64,000 nucleotides of DNA, taken from Paenibacillus psychroresistens (lineage in GTDB: Bacteria > Bacillota > Bacilli > Paenibacillales > NBRC-103111). The DNA is taken from assembly GCF_009728935.1 (NCBI RefSeq), contig NZ_CP034235.1, positions 1,210,501 through 1,274,500 on the forward strand. The letters run 5' to 3'. Shown here one piece after another: positions 24,965-34,254 of this stretch. The translations under genes were made by a program, and so were the position numbers. Within the stretch, counting starts at the first letter, position 1; each line of letters starts with the position of its first letter. The notes below the pieces were generated by a model. It was not told the origin of the DNA, ran no database searches, and was given only the letters and a program-made list of their open reading frames with translations.

Positions 24965-26254
24965 ATGTCAGTGAGATCCAGAAGCATACGAATTGAGAAT
25001 ATTTATGTAGAAGAAACCAACAAAGTCTGCTACACAGTAGAATACGGCTCAGAGGTTCGCAAATTCTTCACGGACGAGTCATTTTTTGCCGAATACGAAA
25101 TAGATATTAGTGAGGTGCCAATAGGCTTGTTAGGCATCCCGTTGTTAGCTAACTTAATGCCTCTCGCTTGGGCGACGAATGCTGAGGTCTACATTAAAGA
25201 GCTCGATAGTCTTTATTATAGCAGCTTGCAATCCCTTAAGCAGGTTTATCAAACCATGTACCCAGATATGCGATTCGCGGGCAAGCTGCATGTTGAACGG
25301 TTGGTTGACAGCGAGCGGCCGACAACTAAAGAACCACGTTCAGCCATGTTCTATAGCGCAGGTGTAGATTCCTTGGCTACCTTTATTCGCAAGAAGCAGG
25401 AGAAGCCTTATTTTGTAACGATTTGGGGAGCGGATGTTCTCTTAAACCAACCGGAGTTCTGGTTCGAGCTCAAGAACAACGTTAAGCAATTCGGTGAACG
25501 TAATGAAATTGAAAGCTTGTTTATTAAATCTAACCTTCATACGTTCATTAATGAGGGGATGATCTCCTATTATTTTGGTCGACATATGAGCAGCTGGTGG
25601 CACGGGGTCCAGCATTCTACAGGTTTGATTGGTTTGGTTGCTCCTTTAGCTTATGTGAATAATATTTCACAATTTTATATTCCTTCCGCAGTGCCAACCG
25701 AACAATCGAAAATTAGGACACACGGCTGCAGTCATTTGTTTGACAACAAAATTAAATGGTCGGGCACTCATGTTAACCTTGAGGCGCTTGAACTATGGCG
25801 GCAGGATAAAGTAAAGCTAATCGCTGACTATATTCGCACAGAGGATTCCTCTCTGCAAATTCGGGTGTGCTGGCGCAGTCCAGTTTATGGAAATTGCAGT
25901 AAATGTGAGAAGTGTGCCCGAACAGCTATTGGCTTGCTGCTTGAAGGGATTGACCCCAATGAACATGGTTTTAAGTTGACAACAGAAATCCTTGAAGGGC
26001 ATAAGAGTGTGATTATTCCAGCCTGGTCATCACATTTGGATTATGCTTATGTCGAGTGGGATAAGCTCAAATCACGTAGCTTTCAACAGCTAGGGCATGT
26101 ACCTTTGAGGTACGTCCCCTTCTTTCATTGGATGCAGCAAGTTCAGATCAAGCGGCTGAAGAAGCATAAAAGCAAGCTCGAAGCCTGGGTTAAAAAGCTG
26201 CCGCCTTCTTGGTTCATGTTTGTCAAAAAGCAGTTCAAGGGCTATAAAGTATAG
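24965..26254 (+). CDS. PP-loop ATP-pyrophosphatase-like protein in the EPS cluster
   Basis: 429 residues. No named family was recognised. A central FYSAGVDSLATF (about residues 129-140) resembles the PP-loop SGGxDS of adenylating enzymes such as QueC, AsnB and GuaA, with Ala in place of the second Gly. A later CSKCEKCARTA (about 312-322) gives three closely spaced cysteines that could bind a metal. WHGVQHSTG and IPSAVPTEQ are other conserved-looking stretches. It stands alone between polymerase and flippase with a strong AAGGAGG site, so it probably contributes an unusual amidation or adenylation of a sugar or substituent. That function is inferred. Confidence 0.6.
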   Translation: MSVRSRSIRIENIYVEETNKVCYTVEYGSEVRKFFTDESFFAEYEIDISEVPIGLLGIPLLANLMPLAWATNAEVYIKELDSLYYSSLQSLKQVYQTMYPDMRFAGKLHVERLVDSERPTTKEPRSAMFYSAGVDSLATFIRKKQEKPYFVTIWGADVLLNQPEFWFELKNNVKQFGERNEIESLFIKSNLHTFINEGMISYYFGRHMSSWWHGVQHSTGLIGLVAPLAYVNNISQFYIPSAVPTEQSKIRTHGCSHLFDNKIKWSGTHVNLEALELWRQDKVKLIADYIRTEDSSLQIRVCWRSPVYGNCSKCEKCARTAIGLLLEGIDPNEHGFKLTTEILEGHKSVIIPAWSSHLDYAYVEWDKLKSRSFQQLGHVPLRYVPFFHWMQQVQIKRLKKHKSKLEAWVKKLPPSWFMFVKKQFKGYKV

Positions 26255-26316
26255 GTGCTCTATTAGAGCAATAACGCCATAGGCGGGGATATAAATTTTA
26301 GTCGTGGAGGCACGTT

Positions 26317-27780
26317 ATGTCTTTAAAAATTAAAGGTATTACAGCCATGAAATGGTCGAGTATGGGAACCTTATTCTCCATTGTGATCCAGGTTACTCAG
26401 CTCATCACGATTTCAAGGATGCTGAAGCCCTCGGACTATGGCTTGATTGGGATGATTATGGTTGTCATTGGCTTTGCTGCTACTTTGGGGGATATGGGGA
26501 TTTCCAATGCGATTATTCACCGGCAGCAGGTCACTAAGAATCAGCTATCCAGCTTGTATATAGTGAATTTGGTTACAAGTGCGTTTGTTTGTACATTAGT
26601 CTGGTTTTCTGCCCCTTATGTAGCGTTGTTCTATCAAGAGCCGCAGCTGATAGATTTGATGCATTGGATGTGCTGGATCTGTTTAATACCTGCTTTTGGC
26701 CAGCAATCTCAAGTGCTGTTTCAGAAGGAACTGAAGTTTAAACAGATTGCCAAAATTGATATTATTTCTTATCTAATTGGGTTCTTAGTGGTTTTCTTCG
26801 GAGCCTATTATGGCTATGGAGTCTATGCTTTAGTATGGTCTTATTTAGCTAATGCTGCGTTTAAATCTATCTGCTTGACTGTACTGGGCTGGCGTATCTG
26901 GAGGCCTAAATTACATTTTGCTTGGGCGGATTTAAAAGGGTTTATCAGATACGGTATGTATCAATTAGGCGCTAGTTCTCTACAAATGTTAATCTCCAAT
27001 TTCGATTATTTGATCATTGGGCGCTTGCTTGGCGCTGAGAAGCTAGGCTATTACACCTTTGCTTTTCAATTATGCGTCATGCCCTTCCAGAAAATATTCC
27101 CTCTGATCTCACAAGTTTCTCTCCCCATCTTTGCAAAGATCCAAGACCAGCTTGGCTTACTGCGTAAAAGCTACCTGCAATTAATTGGCATGGTCAGCTA
27201 TGTGAATGCTCCAATTTATTTTGGCTTGATAGTCGTAGCTCCTTATCTGGTCCCGTTTCTGTTTGGCGAGAAGTGGGGTCCCAGCATACCTTTGATCCAG
27301 GTTCTGGCGGCAATGGTATTCATTCGTACCATCGTTATGCCCATGCAGCCATTGCTGCAAGCCAAAGGCAGAGCAGATATAGTCTTTAAATTTACTGTGA
27401 TCAGCATGCTACTACAGCTACCAGCACTAACCGCGGGGGCAATGATTGGTGGAATAAAGGGAGTAACTGTTGCTTATCTGAGTGTGCAGGTTTTGATTTT
27501 CTTTGTACATTATCTATACACGGTAAGAAGTGTTCTGGGACCCTGCTTTTGGCAGTATGTCGGCAATTTAGCACCTAGCATCGGTTGTAGTCTATTGATG
27601 TGTTTAGGTGTACTGGGTATTAATTATTTGTTCGATTTAATATCGATTCCGCAGGAGCAGCAATACCATTTAGCCATTCAAGTGGTGGGCGGAGTTTTAT
27701 TATATGGAGGCATCATTTACTTTTTCAATAGGCAAGTGCTACAGAGTATTAAAAAAATAGCTATAAACAAAGGAAATTGA
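26317..27780 (+). CDS. EPS repeat-unit flippase (Wzx, MOP superfamily)
   Basis: 487 residues with about 12-14 transmembrane helices. The N-terminus is typical of the WzxC/polysaccharide-transport branch: SMGTLFSIVIQVTQLITISR, MLKPSDYGLIGMIMV, FGDMG-like LGDMGISNAIIHRQ. It moves lipid-linked EPS repeats across the membrane to the polymerase. It is followed at 15 bases by manC. Confidence 0.92.
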   Translation: MSLKIKGITAMKWSSMGTLFSIVIQVTQLITISRMLKPSDYGLIGMIMVVIGFAATLGDMGISNAIIHRQQVTKNQLSSLYIVNLVTSAFVCTLVWFSAPYVALFYQEPQLIDLMHWMCWICLIPAFGQQSQVLFQKELKFKQIAKIDIISYLIGFLVVFFGAYYGYGVYALVWSYLANAAFKSICLTVLGWRIWRPKLHFAWADLKGFIRYGMYQLGASSLQMLISNFDYLIIGRLLGAEKLGYYTFAFQLCVMPFQKIFPLISQVSLPIFAKIQDQLGLLRKSYLQLIGMVSYVNAPIYFGLIVVAPYLVPFLFGEKWGPSIPLIQVLAAMVFIRTIVMPMQPLLQAKGRADIVFKFTVISMLLQLPALTAGAMIGGIKGVTVAYLSVQVLIFFVHYLYTVRSVLGPCFWQYVGNLAPSIGCSLLMCLGVLGINYLFDLISIPQEQQYHLAIQVVGGVLLYGGIIYFFNRQVLQSIKKIAINKGN

Positions 27781-27795
27781 AGGAGAGTGAATGCT

Positions 27796-29193
27796 ATGAA
27801 ATTGTTACTGTTATCCGGTGGTTCAGGGAAAAGACTTTGGCCGTTATCCAATGATGCACGCTCGAAGCAATTTTTAAAGGTGTTGACTGATCCAGAGGGA
27901 GCTATGGAATCGATGGTTCAGCGGGTTTGGAGGCAGCTGGAGGTATCTGGGCTTATAGAATCCGCTTATGTAGCAACGGGGAAATCACAGCTTGATTTGT
28001 TGAATAGTCAATTGAGTCAGCGCGCTAAGATTATAGTTGAACCAGAGCGACGGGATACCTTTCCTGCAATTGCTCTTGCTGCAACTTATCTCTATTCCAT
28101 AGTAGGTGTTTCCTTACAAGAGGTAATTACCATTCTCCCTGTGGATCCTTATGTAGAGCTGACTTTCTTCGATAAAATTAAAGAGCTGGAAGAAATGGTT
28201 TTGTCCTCAGGAGCTGACTTGGCTCTAATTGGTGTTAAACCTACCTACCCTTCGGAAAAATATGGCTATATCGTACCTGAGCTAACGTTAGGAGATCAAG
28301 CAGCCGTATCCTATACGAGAGTCAATCACTTTCGTGAAAAACCAAATGAGTCGCAAGCCGAAGTACTCATACGCCAGCAAGCATTGTGGAATTGCGGTGT
28401 TTTTGCCTTTAAACTAGATTATATCATCAATCAATTGCAGATAAGAGGGTATCCGATCCAGTATGAAGCCTTGCTCCAGCAGTATGAATTTCTGCCGAAA
28501 ATCAGCTTTGATTATGAAATTGTTGAGCAAGCCAGACATATCATCGTCGCTCCATATGAAGGTGGTTGGAAGGATCTGGGGACCTGGAATACTTTGACCG
28601 AGGAAATGCATGAGCATTTAATTGGTAAGGGAATTATTGGGGTAGAATGCGAGAATACCCATTTAATCAATGAGCTTCCGATGCCGATTACAGTGCTTGG
28701 TTTATCCAATGTAGCCGTTGTTGCCAGCTCAGATGGAATTCTGGTAACGGATAAAGCAGCGAGTCCGCGGATCAAAGATGTCATGAAACATATGGAGCAG
28801 CGGCCGATGTATGAAGAGCGCAGATGGGGCTGGTATCGAGTTTTGGATTATACCCGTTCCGAGGAGAAACAAGAAGTCATGACGAAGCGGGTCCATATCT
28901 TCCAAGGTAAGAACCAAAGCTACCAAATGCATTTCAAAAGAAGTGAGGTTTGGACGATCATTTCTGGCTCTGGTGAGTTTGTCTTGGATGGTATATTCTA
29001 TCCGATCAAGGAAGGGGATGTGCTGGCGATTCCGCAAGGGGCAATACATGCTGTTCTAGCCACGACGGATATGGATGTTATCGAAGTACAAACAGGCACG
29101 GAGCTTGTTGAAGAGGATCATGTCCGGATTTATATGGAATGGGATGATATTGTGGCGCATAGCCTCAATCATTCCTTATCGAAAAAAGCATAG
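27796..29193 (+). CDS. manC: Mannose-1-phosphate guanylyltransferase / mannose-6-phosphate isomerase-like
   Basis: About 466 residues. The N-terminal nucleotidyltransferase domain has SGGSGKRLWPLSNDARSKQF (about 7-26), ILPVDPYVE and FREKPNE. The C-terminal cupin (about 370-450) has NQSYQMHFKRSEVWTIISG, GDVLAIPQGAIHA and EVQTG. It supplies GDP-mannose for the mannosyltransferase-like genes upstream. ATG 27796 fits AGGAG at 27781-27785 better than GTG 27787. Confidence 0.92.
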   Translation: MKLLLLSGGSGKRLWPLSNDARSKQFLKVLTDPEGAMESMVQRVWRQLEVSGLIESAYVATGKSQLDLLNSQLSQRAKIIVEPERRDTFPAIALAATYLYSIVGVSLQEVITILPVDPYVELTFFDKIKELEEMVLSSGADLALIGVKPTYPSEKYGYIVPELTLGDQAAVSYTRVNHFREKPNESQAEVLIRQQALWNCGVFAFKLDYIINQLQIRGYPIQYEALLQQYEFLPKISFDYEIVEQARHIIVAPYEGGWKDLGTWNTLTEEMHEHLIGKGIIGVECENTHLINELPMPITVLGLSNVAVVASSDGILVTDKAASPRIKDVMKHMEQRPMYEERRWGWYRVLDYTRSEEKQEVMTKRVHIFQGKNQSYQMHFKRSEVWTIISGSGEFVLDGIFYPIKEGDVLAIPQGAIHAVLATTDMDVIEVQTGTELVEEDHVRIYMEWDDIVAHSLNHSLSKKA

Positions 29194-29210
29194 GCGCAGG
29201 TGAGCATCCA

Positions 29211-30701
29211 ATGGCAAGCAAAAATCGCAATCTGTTTCTTTTATTGATTTTATTAGGATTAATCTTATTCACCGCCCGTTGGTTTTATGGCCAAATCAGT
29301 GAGATGTCACCAATCGCCAATGAATCGATTTTATTAGAAGTGAAACCTAAATCAAAGCCTGTCGATAATCAAAGCTTGATTTTACGTTTCGAGCAGAAGC
29401 AGCAAGCTGCTTCTGAAATAGCATTAAAAACCCTGCAGGTTACTGATTTTGGTGCTGTTGGCAATGGAGTTAAGGATGATACGGAAGCGATTCAAGCGGC
29501 GATTGACGAAGCGAGTGAGCAAGGTGGAGGCAAGGTTTATTTGCCCAAGGGGATTTATATACTTAAGGATTCCTTAGTGGTGCGTGGAGATCATATCACA
29601 CTTGAAGGGGCTGGATGGGAAACGGAACTGCGTTTAATCACTCACCCCGAGCGAGTAATCACCATCCAGGATGCTGAAGCTTGCATCATCCGTAATCTTC
29701 AAGTCTCTTTGGGGGTCACAGGAGTTGAGCGCAATGATCAAGATGAAGGTATTTATGTTACGGGAAAATCTAATGGGTTTTTAATTGAGAATATCTTAGG
29801 AAATGGCAAAGGAATCATGGTTCGTGGCGAAATGAGTCAAGGTGTGATTCGCTCCAATACGATTCGCGATACACTTGCAGATGGCATACATATAACAAAT
29901 GGGGCTGACTCCATTGAAATCCTTGACAATATTCTCGAGAATACCGGGGATGATGCAATTGCTGTAGTCAGCTATGAAACTAATCAAAAGCTTGTCCATC
30001 ATATTAAAATCAGCGGCAACCAAATTACAAATTCCAAAGCTAGAGGGATCGCCCATGTAGGTGGAGATGATGTAAGTATTTGGAGCAATACGATTGACGG
30101 GACTTCCTCCAGCGGTATTCTGGTTGATCAAGATCTTCATTTTCATACGCACCCATCCTACAATACCTCGATAAAAGATAATACCATCTCTCATGCAGGC
30201 ACCTATGGCGTTAAACGGGGCAATCAATTTGGGATTGAGATTTCAGAAGGCACATTTTATGTAACGATTGAGCACAATATTATCCAAGATGGTGTTTTTA
30301 GAGGGTTGAGCATTGGTGCGAAAAATACGAAAGTACGTTTTAATCAAATCCTGCGCAATGGTGAATCAGGTATCCAAATTGATGCCGATGAGGTCCTATT
30401 AGAAGGTAATCAAGTCGAGCTTAACGGCAAGTACGGGGTATATATCAAGGGAAAACAGGGCTTGAAAATTATTGATAATACATGGACTAATAACAATTCA
30501 CTAGGGCAGAAGGCGATTGATAACATGATGGTATTGGATAGTGATAATACAGAAATAAGCAGGAATACCTCCGTGGATACAAGAAGTCCGGCGTTAATTG
30601 AACGCTCCTATGAAGTAACAGGCTCCTGCAAAAAACTAATTTTTGATGAGAATATCAGTAAAGGGGAGCAGGAAAACACCTCGCTGCGATGCACCAAATA
30701 A
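29211..30701 (+). CDS. Membrane-anchored right-handed beta-helix protein (pectate-lyase-3 / epimerase-like)
   Basis: 496 residues. An N-terminal uncleaved signal-anchor (about 8-26) and a short stem (to about 70) precede a pectate-lyase-superfamily beta-helix starting LQVTDFGAVGNGVKDDTEAI and GGGKVYLPKGIY, then NosD-like coils to the end. Such proteins at the end of EPS clusters act as lyases, hydrolases or C5-epimerases on the exported polymer. It is about 60 percent identical by eye to the second half of the next gene, indicating tandem duplication. No catalytic residues can be named with confidence. Confidence 0.8.
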   Translation: MASKNRNLFLLLILLGLILFTARWFYGQISEMSPIANESILLEVKPKSKPVDNQSLILRFEQKQQAASEIALKTLQVTDFGAVGNGVKDDTEAIQAAIDEASEQGGGKVYLPKGIYILKDSLVVRGDHITLEGAGWETELRLITHPERVITIQDAEACIIRNLQVSLGVTGVERNDQDEGIYVTGKSNGFLIENILGNGKGIMVRGEMSQGVIRSNTIRDTLADGIHITNGADSIEILDNILENTGDDAIAVVSYETNQKLVHHIKISGNQITNSKARGIAHVGGDDVSIWSNTIDGTSSSGILVDQDLHFHTHPSYNTSIKDNTISHAGTYGVKRGNQFGIEISEGTFYVTIEHNIIQDGVFRGLSIGAKNTKVRFNQILRNGESGIQIDADEVLLEGNQVELNGKYGVYIKGKQGLKIIDNTWTNNNSLGQKAIDNMMVLDSDNTEISRNTSVDTRSPALIERSYEVTGSCKKLIFDENISKGEQENTSLRCTK

Positions 30702-30736
30702 TAAAGAAACAAGCAATTATATCAAGGGAGGCAGCT

Positions 30737-33043
30737 ATGAAAAAAGGTATTCGATTATCGATATTTCCAAGCCTTATCTTACTTATGGCGATAAGTACTA
30801 TCTTGTTTTTTCAAGCTGCGGCAGCAGATGATATACATGTGAAATCAGAAGCTCAAGTTGTAGCTGATTTAGGTATATTAATTGGAGATGGCAAGGGGTT
30901 AACCACTGAATACCTGCAAAAACCAACAACGCGCATTCAAAGTGTTATTCTGTTCCTCCGATTAAAGGGTTTGGAAGCAGAGGCCTTAAAGTACACTGGA
31001 ACGGTCAATTTCGATGATGCTAAGCTGGTTTGGGCGGATGGTCAGAAGATCCTTGGCTATGTGAAAGCGAATCCCCAATTCGGTTGGTTGGGATTGGGCA
31101 ACAATACCTTTGATCCACAAGCGACAATCACAGCTCAGCAATATTATAAGGTCATGCTTGAAACATTGGGGTATAAGCAAGATGTCGATTATGACTATGT
31201 GAATGTCCTGCAATTTGCAGGTACACATGGTTTATCTCGGGTCGCGAACAATCAACCGTTTAGCAATGCTAATGTAGCGACAGCTACGCTGGAAGCGTTG
31301 AACGCGCAAGTCCATGATGCACCCCAGACTTTAGCGGTTCAGCTAACGGAAGCAATTAAGCTGGATGCGAGTAGATTAGAGCCATTGCATTACAGCCGTA
31401 TTGAATGGCAGACGAGCGCTTCAGTCGGTAGTTTTCTAACGGATGCTCAAGGTTTGACGCTCTATTATACAAAGAAGAATGCAACCCAAATGAATGCTTG
31501 TGATGCAGGTTGCTTAAAGAATTGGCCGGTGTTCTATGCGGACAAGCTGCTAATTCCAGCTGATCTGGATGTGAAGGATTTTGGCGCTTTTAAACGTGCA
31601 GATGGGATTAAACAAACCACCTATAAAGGCTACCCACTCTATTATGGAGTCCATGATCTTAAGCGTGGAGATATCACTGGGCAAGGTGTAGATAATGAGT
31701 GGCATGCAGTGAACTCTACCCCACTAAAGGCTATTGCTGCAGCACCGACGGTAACAGCTTTACCAGCAAAATACTTGCAAGTGAAGGATTTTGGTGCGGC
31801 TGGTAACGGGGTGAAGGACGACACGGCTGCGATCCAAGCGGCTGTGAATAAAGCGGGCGAGCTAGGTGGCGCTACGGTTTATTTTCCAAAAGGAGTCTAT
31901 ATCCTCAAAAATACGATTATGGTGGAGCATGATAATATTACACTTGAAGGGGTTGGCTGGGAGGCAGAGTTGCGCTTAATGGTACATCCGCAAAGAGTAA
32001 TTACAATCAAGAATGCCAAGCACAGTGTTGTGCGCAATCTTCAGGTTTCGCTAGGATTATCCGGGGTTTTGCGAAATGATTCAGATGAGGGAATATATGT
32101 TGCAGGTAAATCGACGGATTTTCTAATTGAAAAAGTACTCGGAAATGCAAAAGGGATTATGGTACGCGGGGACATCACACAAGGAATAATTCGTGATAAT
32201 TCCATTAAGAATTCACTTGCAGACGGAATTCATATCACAAACGGTGCTAACAATATAAATATTACTAATAATACTCTTGAGAATACAGGCGATGACGCAA
32301 TCGCCGTAGTTAGTTACGTAAGTGGAGTGAATTATGCATATAAGATCAACATTGTCAGCAACCATATTAAAAATTCAAGAGCCCGTGGGATTGCACATGT
32401 CGGCGGTAAAAACGTCAATATTTTTGCTAATACAATTGAAGGGACATCTTCAAGCGGGATTTTAGTGGATCAGGATCGAAATTACAATACGTTTCCGTCT
32501 TATAACACGAACATTGAGGATAATACCATTACTGGAGCGGGGAGTTATGCCTTGCAACGTGGAAATGAATTTGGAATCGAGGTGGCATCAAACACATTTG
32601 GCACCTCGATCAAAAGTAATCTGATTCAAAATGGTGTTTTTAGAGGGATTGGAGTTTCGGCTGACAAAACCATCATTCGTTTTAATCGCATATTGAAGAA
32701 TGCGGAAACCGGTATTCAGGTGGATGCCAATGAGGTAATCCTTGAGGGCAATCGACTGGAGCTAAATGGCAAATACGGCATCTATTCCAGTGGGAGAAAA
32801 GGGTTAGTCGTCCTTAATAATGCGTTGGTTAACAATAATGCATTGAACTATAATCTGATTGATAATCTCAAGTTAATCGATATTAATGATGCACAGATCA
32901 CCGATAACAAATCGATTGACACCCGTGTACCCTCGTTAGTGGAGAGACCTTATCAGCTGCTCGGTTCATGCAAAAATTTGGTTTTTACGGATAATACGAG
33001 TAGTGGAACCAAGCAAGCTGAGCTTATTCAATGCAAGCCATAA
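30737..33043 (+). CDS. Secreted chimera: SLH-like domain + COG4315 domain + beta-helix EPS-modifying domain
   Basis: About 768 residues. A signal peptide (1-32) leads to an SLH-like N-domain (about 35-215), one COG4315 domain (about 220-330, with LYYTKKN, ACDAGC, NWPVFYAD, TYKGYPLYYGV), and a pectate-lyase-type beta-helix (about 345-768). The first half parallels the protein at 34255; the second half parallels the protein at 29211. It thus looks like a fusion of two neighbouring gene types. ATG 30737 behind GGGAGG is the start; an in-frame ATG at 30689 lies inside the preceding gene. It probably acts on EPS at the cell surface. Confidence 0.8.
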   Translation: MKKGIRLSIFPSLILLMAISTILFFQAAAADDIHVKSEAQVVADLGILIGDGKGLTTEYLQKPTTRIQSVILFLRLKGLEAEALKYTGTVNFDDAKLVWADGQKILGYVKANPQFGWLGLGNNTFDPQATITAQQYYKVMLETLGYKQDVDYDYVNVLQFAGTHGLSRVANNQPFSNANVATATLEALNAQVHDAPQTLAVQLTEAIKLDASRLEPLHYSRIEWQTSASVGSFLTDAQGLTLYYTKKNATQMNACDAGCLKNWPVFYADKLLIPADLDVKDFGAFKRADGIKQTTYKGYPLYYGVHDLKRGDITGQGVDNEWHAVNSTPLKAIAAAPTVTALPAKYLQVKDFGAAGNGVKDDTAAIQAAVNKAGELGGATVYFPKGVYILKNTIMVEHDNITLEGVGWEAELRLMVHPQRVITIKNAKHSVVRNLQVSLGLSGVLRNDSDEGIYVAGKSTDFLIEKVLGNAKGIMVRGDITQGIIRDNSIKNSLADGIHITNGANNINITNNTLENTGDDAIAVVSYVSGVNYAYKINIVSNHIKNSRARGIAHVGGKNVNIFANTIEGTSSSGILVDQDRNYNTFPSYNTNIEDNTITGAGSYALQRGNEFGIEVASNTFGTSIKSNLIQNGVFRGIGVSADKTIIRFNRILKNAETGIQVDANEVILEGNRLELNGKYGIYSSGRKGLVVLNNALVNNNALNYNLIDNLKLIDINDAQITDNKSIDTRVPSLVERPYQLLGSCKNLVFTDNTSSGTKQAELIQCKP

Positions 33044-33062
33044 CCATTTATTCGGAAAAGTA

Positions 33063-33077
33063 AATACAAAATGTATC
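33063..33077 (+). promoter_or_regulatory. GATAC-type palindrome upstream of the acetyltransferase
   Basis: AATACAAAATGTATC differs from the shared palindrome by one base. It sits 25 bases before ATG 33102. No good -35/-10 pair surrounds it. Confidence 0.5.
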
Positions 33078-33101
33078 GAGATTTTGAGTGGAGGTGATAG
33101 A

Positions 33102-33635
33102 ATGAATAGGGATATTGATTATCTAAATCCGTTATGGAATTTTTTTGTTAATATTTTTGGTGGATCTTACCTTCTTCATAATCGCTTCAGAAAGATTGTA
33201 TACAAGATTTTTGGTCTCAAAATAGATGAATGTGTACTTAGACCAAAAATATTCTTTTACAGCAATAAAGTGAACATTGGGAATGGATCATTCATCAATA
33301 AAGGATGCTACTTTTACAATACGGGTGGTATTAATATTGGAGAGAATGTTTATATTGGTCCAGAAGTCATGTTTTGTACAGCTTCTCATAAAATAGGTGA
33401 GTCACATCAAAGATGTGGGGAATTTGAATCTAAGCCTATTTATATTGGAGATGGGACATGGATTGGAGCAAGAGCTAATATTATGCCAGGCGTCAGAGTT
33501 GAAAAAGGTTGCGTCATTGCAGCTGGTGCAGTAGTTACTTCAGACTGTGAGCAAGATGGCTTATATGCTGGAGTTCCAGCAAAACGTATTAAAAACCTAA
33601 ATGAACCTATATGGAGAGGAGTGTCTGTAAAGTAA
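33102..33635 (+). CDS. Hexapeptide-repeat O-acetyltransferase (EPS decoration)
   Basis: About 177 residues. It is a left-handed beta-helix acetyltransferase of WcaF/NodL/maltose-acetyltransferase type, with hexad repeats (IGNGSFINKGC, IGENVYIGPEV, IGDGTWIGARANIMPGV), the probable catalytic His in CTASHKIG, and the closing GVPAKRIK. It would acetylate EPS sugars. ATG 33102 with GAGGTG at 33091-33096 is the natural start. It follows the EPS cluster and has its own palindrome, so it seems separately regulated but part of the same programme. Confidence 0.9.
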   Translation: MNRDIDYLNPLWNFFVNIFGGSYLLHNRFRKIVYKIFGLKIDECVLRPKIFFYSNKVNIGNGSFINKGCYFYNTGGINIGENVYIGPEVMFCTASHKIGESHQRCGEFESKPIYIGDGTWIGARANIMPGVRVEKGCVIAAGAVVTSDCEQDGLYAGVPAKRIKNLNEPIWRGVSVK

Positions 33636-33662
33636 TTCTCCTTTTATTATCAGCTTTAACGT

Positions 33663-33699
33663 CATAAAGAACCTCTTCTAAACGAAGGGGTTCTTTATG
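33663..33699 (+). terminator. Terminator closing the EPS region
   Basis: CATAAAGAACC (33663-33673) and GGTTCTTTATG (33689-33699) form a perfect 11-base stem 28 bases after the acetyltransferase stop. Confidence 0.75.
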
Positions 33700-33709
33700 A
33701 GTTCTTTAT

Positions 33710-33801
33710 GATCTGATCTATGTGCATATCGCGGGAATGGACACTTTCGCTAGAGTTTGCAGGTTGCTGCGAAGCTGATCGAAAATAGTATATTATTCGC
33801 C
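33710..33801 (+). pseudogene. Fragment of a second xylose isomerase gene
   Basis: GATCTGATCTATGTGCATAT and the following bases read [15 protein letters not shown], nearly identical to xylA at about 47813-47858. After a one-base deletion the frame continues GLQVAAKLIEN. About 80 bases align with the intact xylA at good but not perfect identity, so this is a diverged remnant and not a recent copy. Nothing of the rest of xylA is recognisable on either side. Confidence 0.75.
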
Positions 33802-33884
33802 ATCGTGATGCATTAGCGAAAGTTGATTTTGAATTTGCCTGTGCATGAAAAAATTGATTTAATCATTTAAAAAAAGAAATGAGG

Positions 33885-34103
33885 TTATGTAGTCACTTGA
33901 ACAATTTTGTGCTGCAAGCTTCTCAACACATATAGATAGAAGTAATCATGCTGCTTAGAGCTGTAGAATTGTTCAAATTCATCTTTGGATTTATTGGCAA
34001 ATACTCGTGTGATTTCCTGTTTGTCTTCCACATAGATTGCGCTTTCTTCTTCATTGTAGCCCATTGCAATAAATTCCTTGGATTTTATCGGAATCATTTT
34101 CAT
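33885..34103 (-). CDS. Small KTSC-like protein
   Basis: About 72 residues. It has MKMIPIKSKEFIAMGYNEEE followed by a short beta-hairpin region and an FYSSKQHDYFYLYVL segment. The opening resembles KTSC-domain proteins (x-V-x-S-x-x-I-x-x-I-G-Y), but the usual Y-x-Y-x-x-V-P is not clear. On the minus strand AGGAGGTG lies 5 bases before ATG 34103, supporting a real gene. Function unknown. Confidence 0.5.
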   Translation of the reverse strand: MKMIPIKSKEFIAMGYNEEESAIYVEDKQEITRVFANKSKDEFEQFYSSKQHDYFYLYVLRSLQHKIVQVTT

Positions 34104-34174
34104 TCCATTCACCTCCTATATATTACAAGACACGGTTTCCGAACAAATAGTTACAGAATAATAATAAATAAACA

Positions 34175-34202
34175 AACCTCTCCACTTTCGATTACGTTAA
34201 CT
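34175..34202 (+). promoter_or_regulatory. ECF-type promoter of the cupredoxin/COG4315 gene
   Basis: AAC (34175-34177), 17 bases, then CGTTAACT (34195-34202). The same elements with the same spacing precede the sigma-factor gene (36330-36357), so the pair probably defines the target of the ECF sigma factor at 36399. Confidence 0.6.
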
Positions 34203-34254
34203 TAAGTAGGCGCTCAAAAAAGCGCAATCGAAATCGAGGAGGAGAGTTGAAAGA

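Noticed and set aside
30689..30736. Upstream ATG for the chimeric beta-helix protein
   Set aside because: It lies inside the previous gene and would put 16 extra residues before a normal signal peptide. ATG 30737 has a good GGGAGG site.
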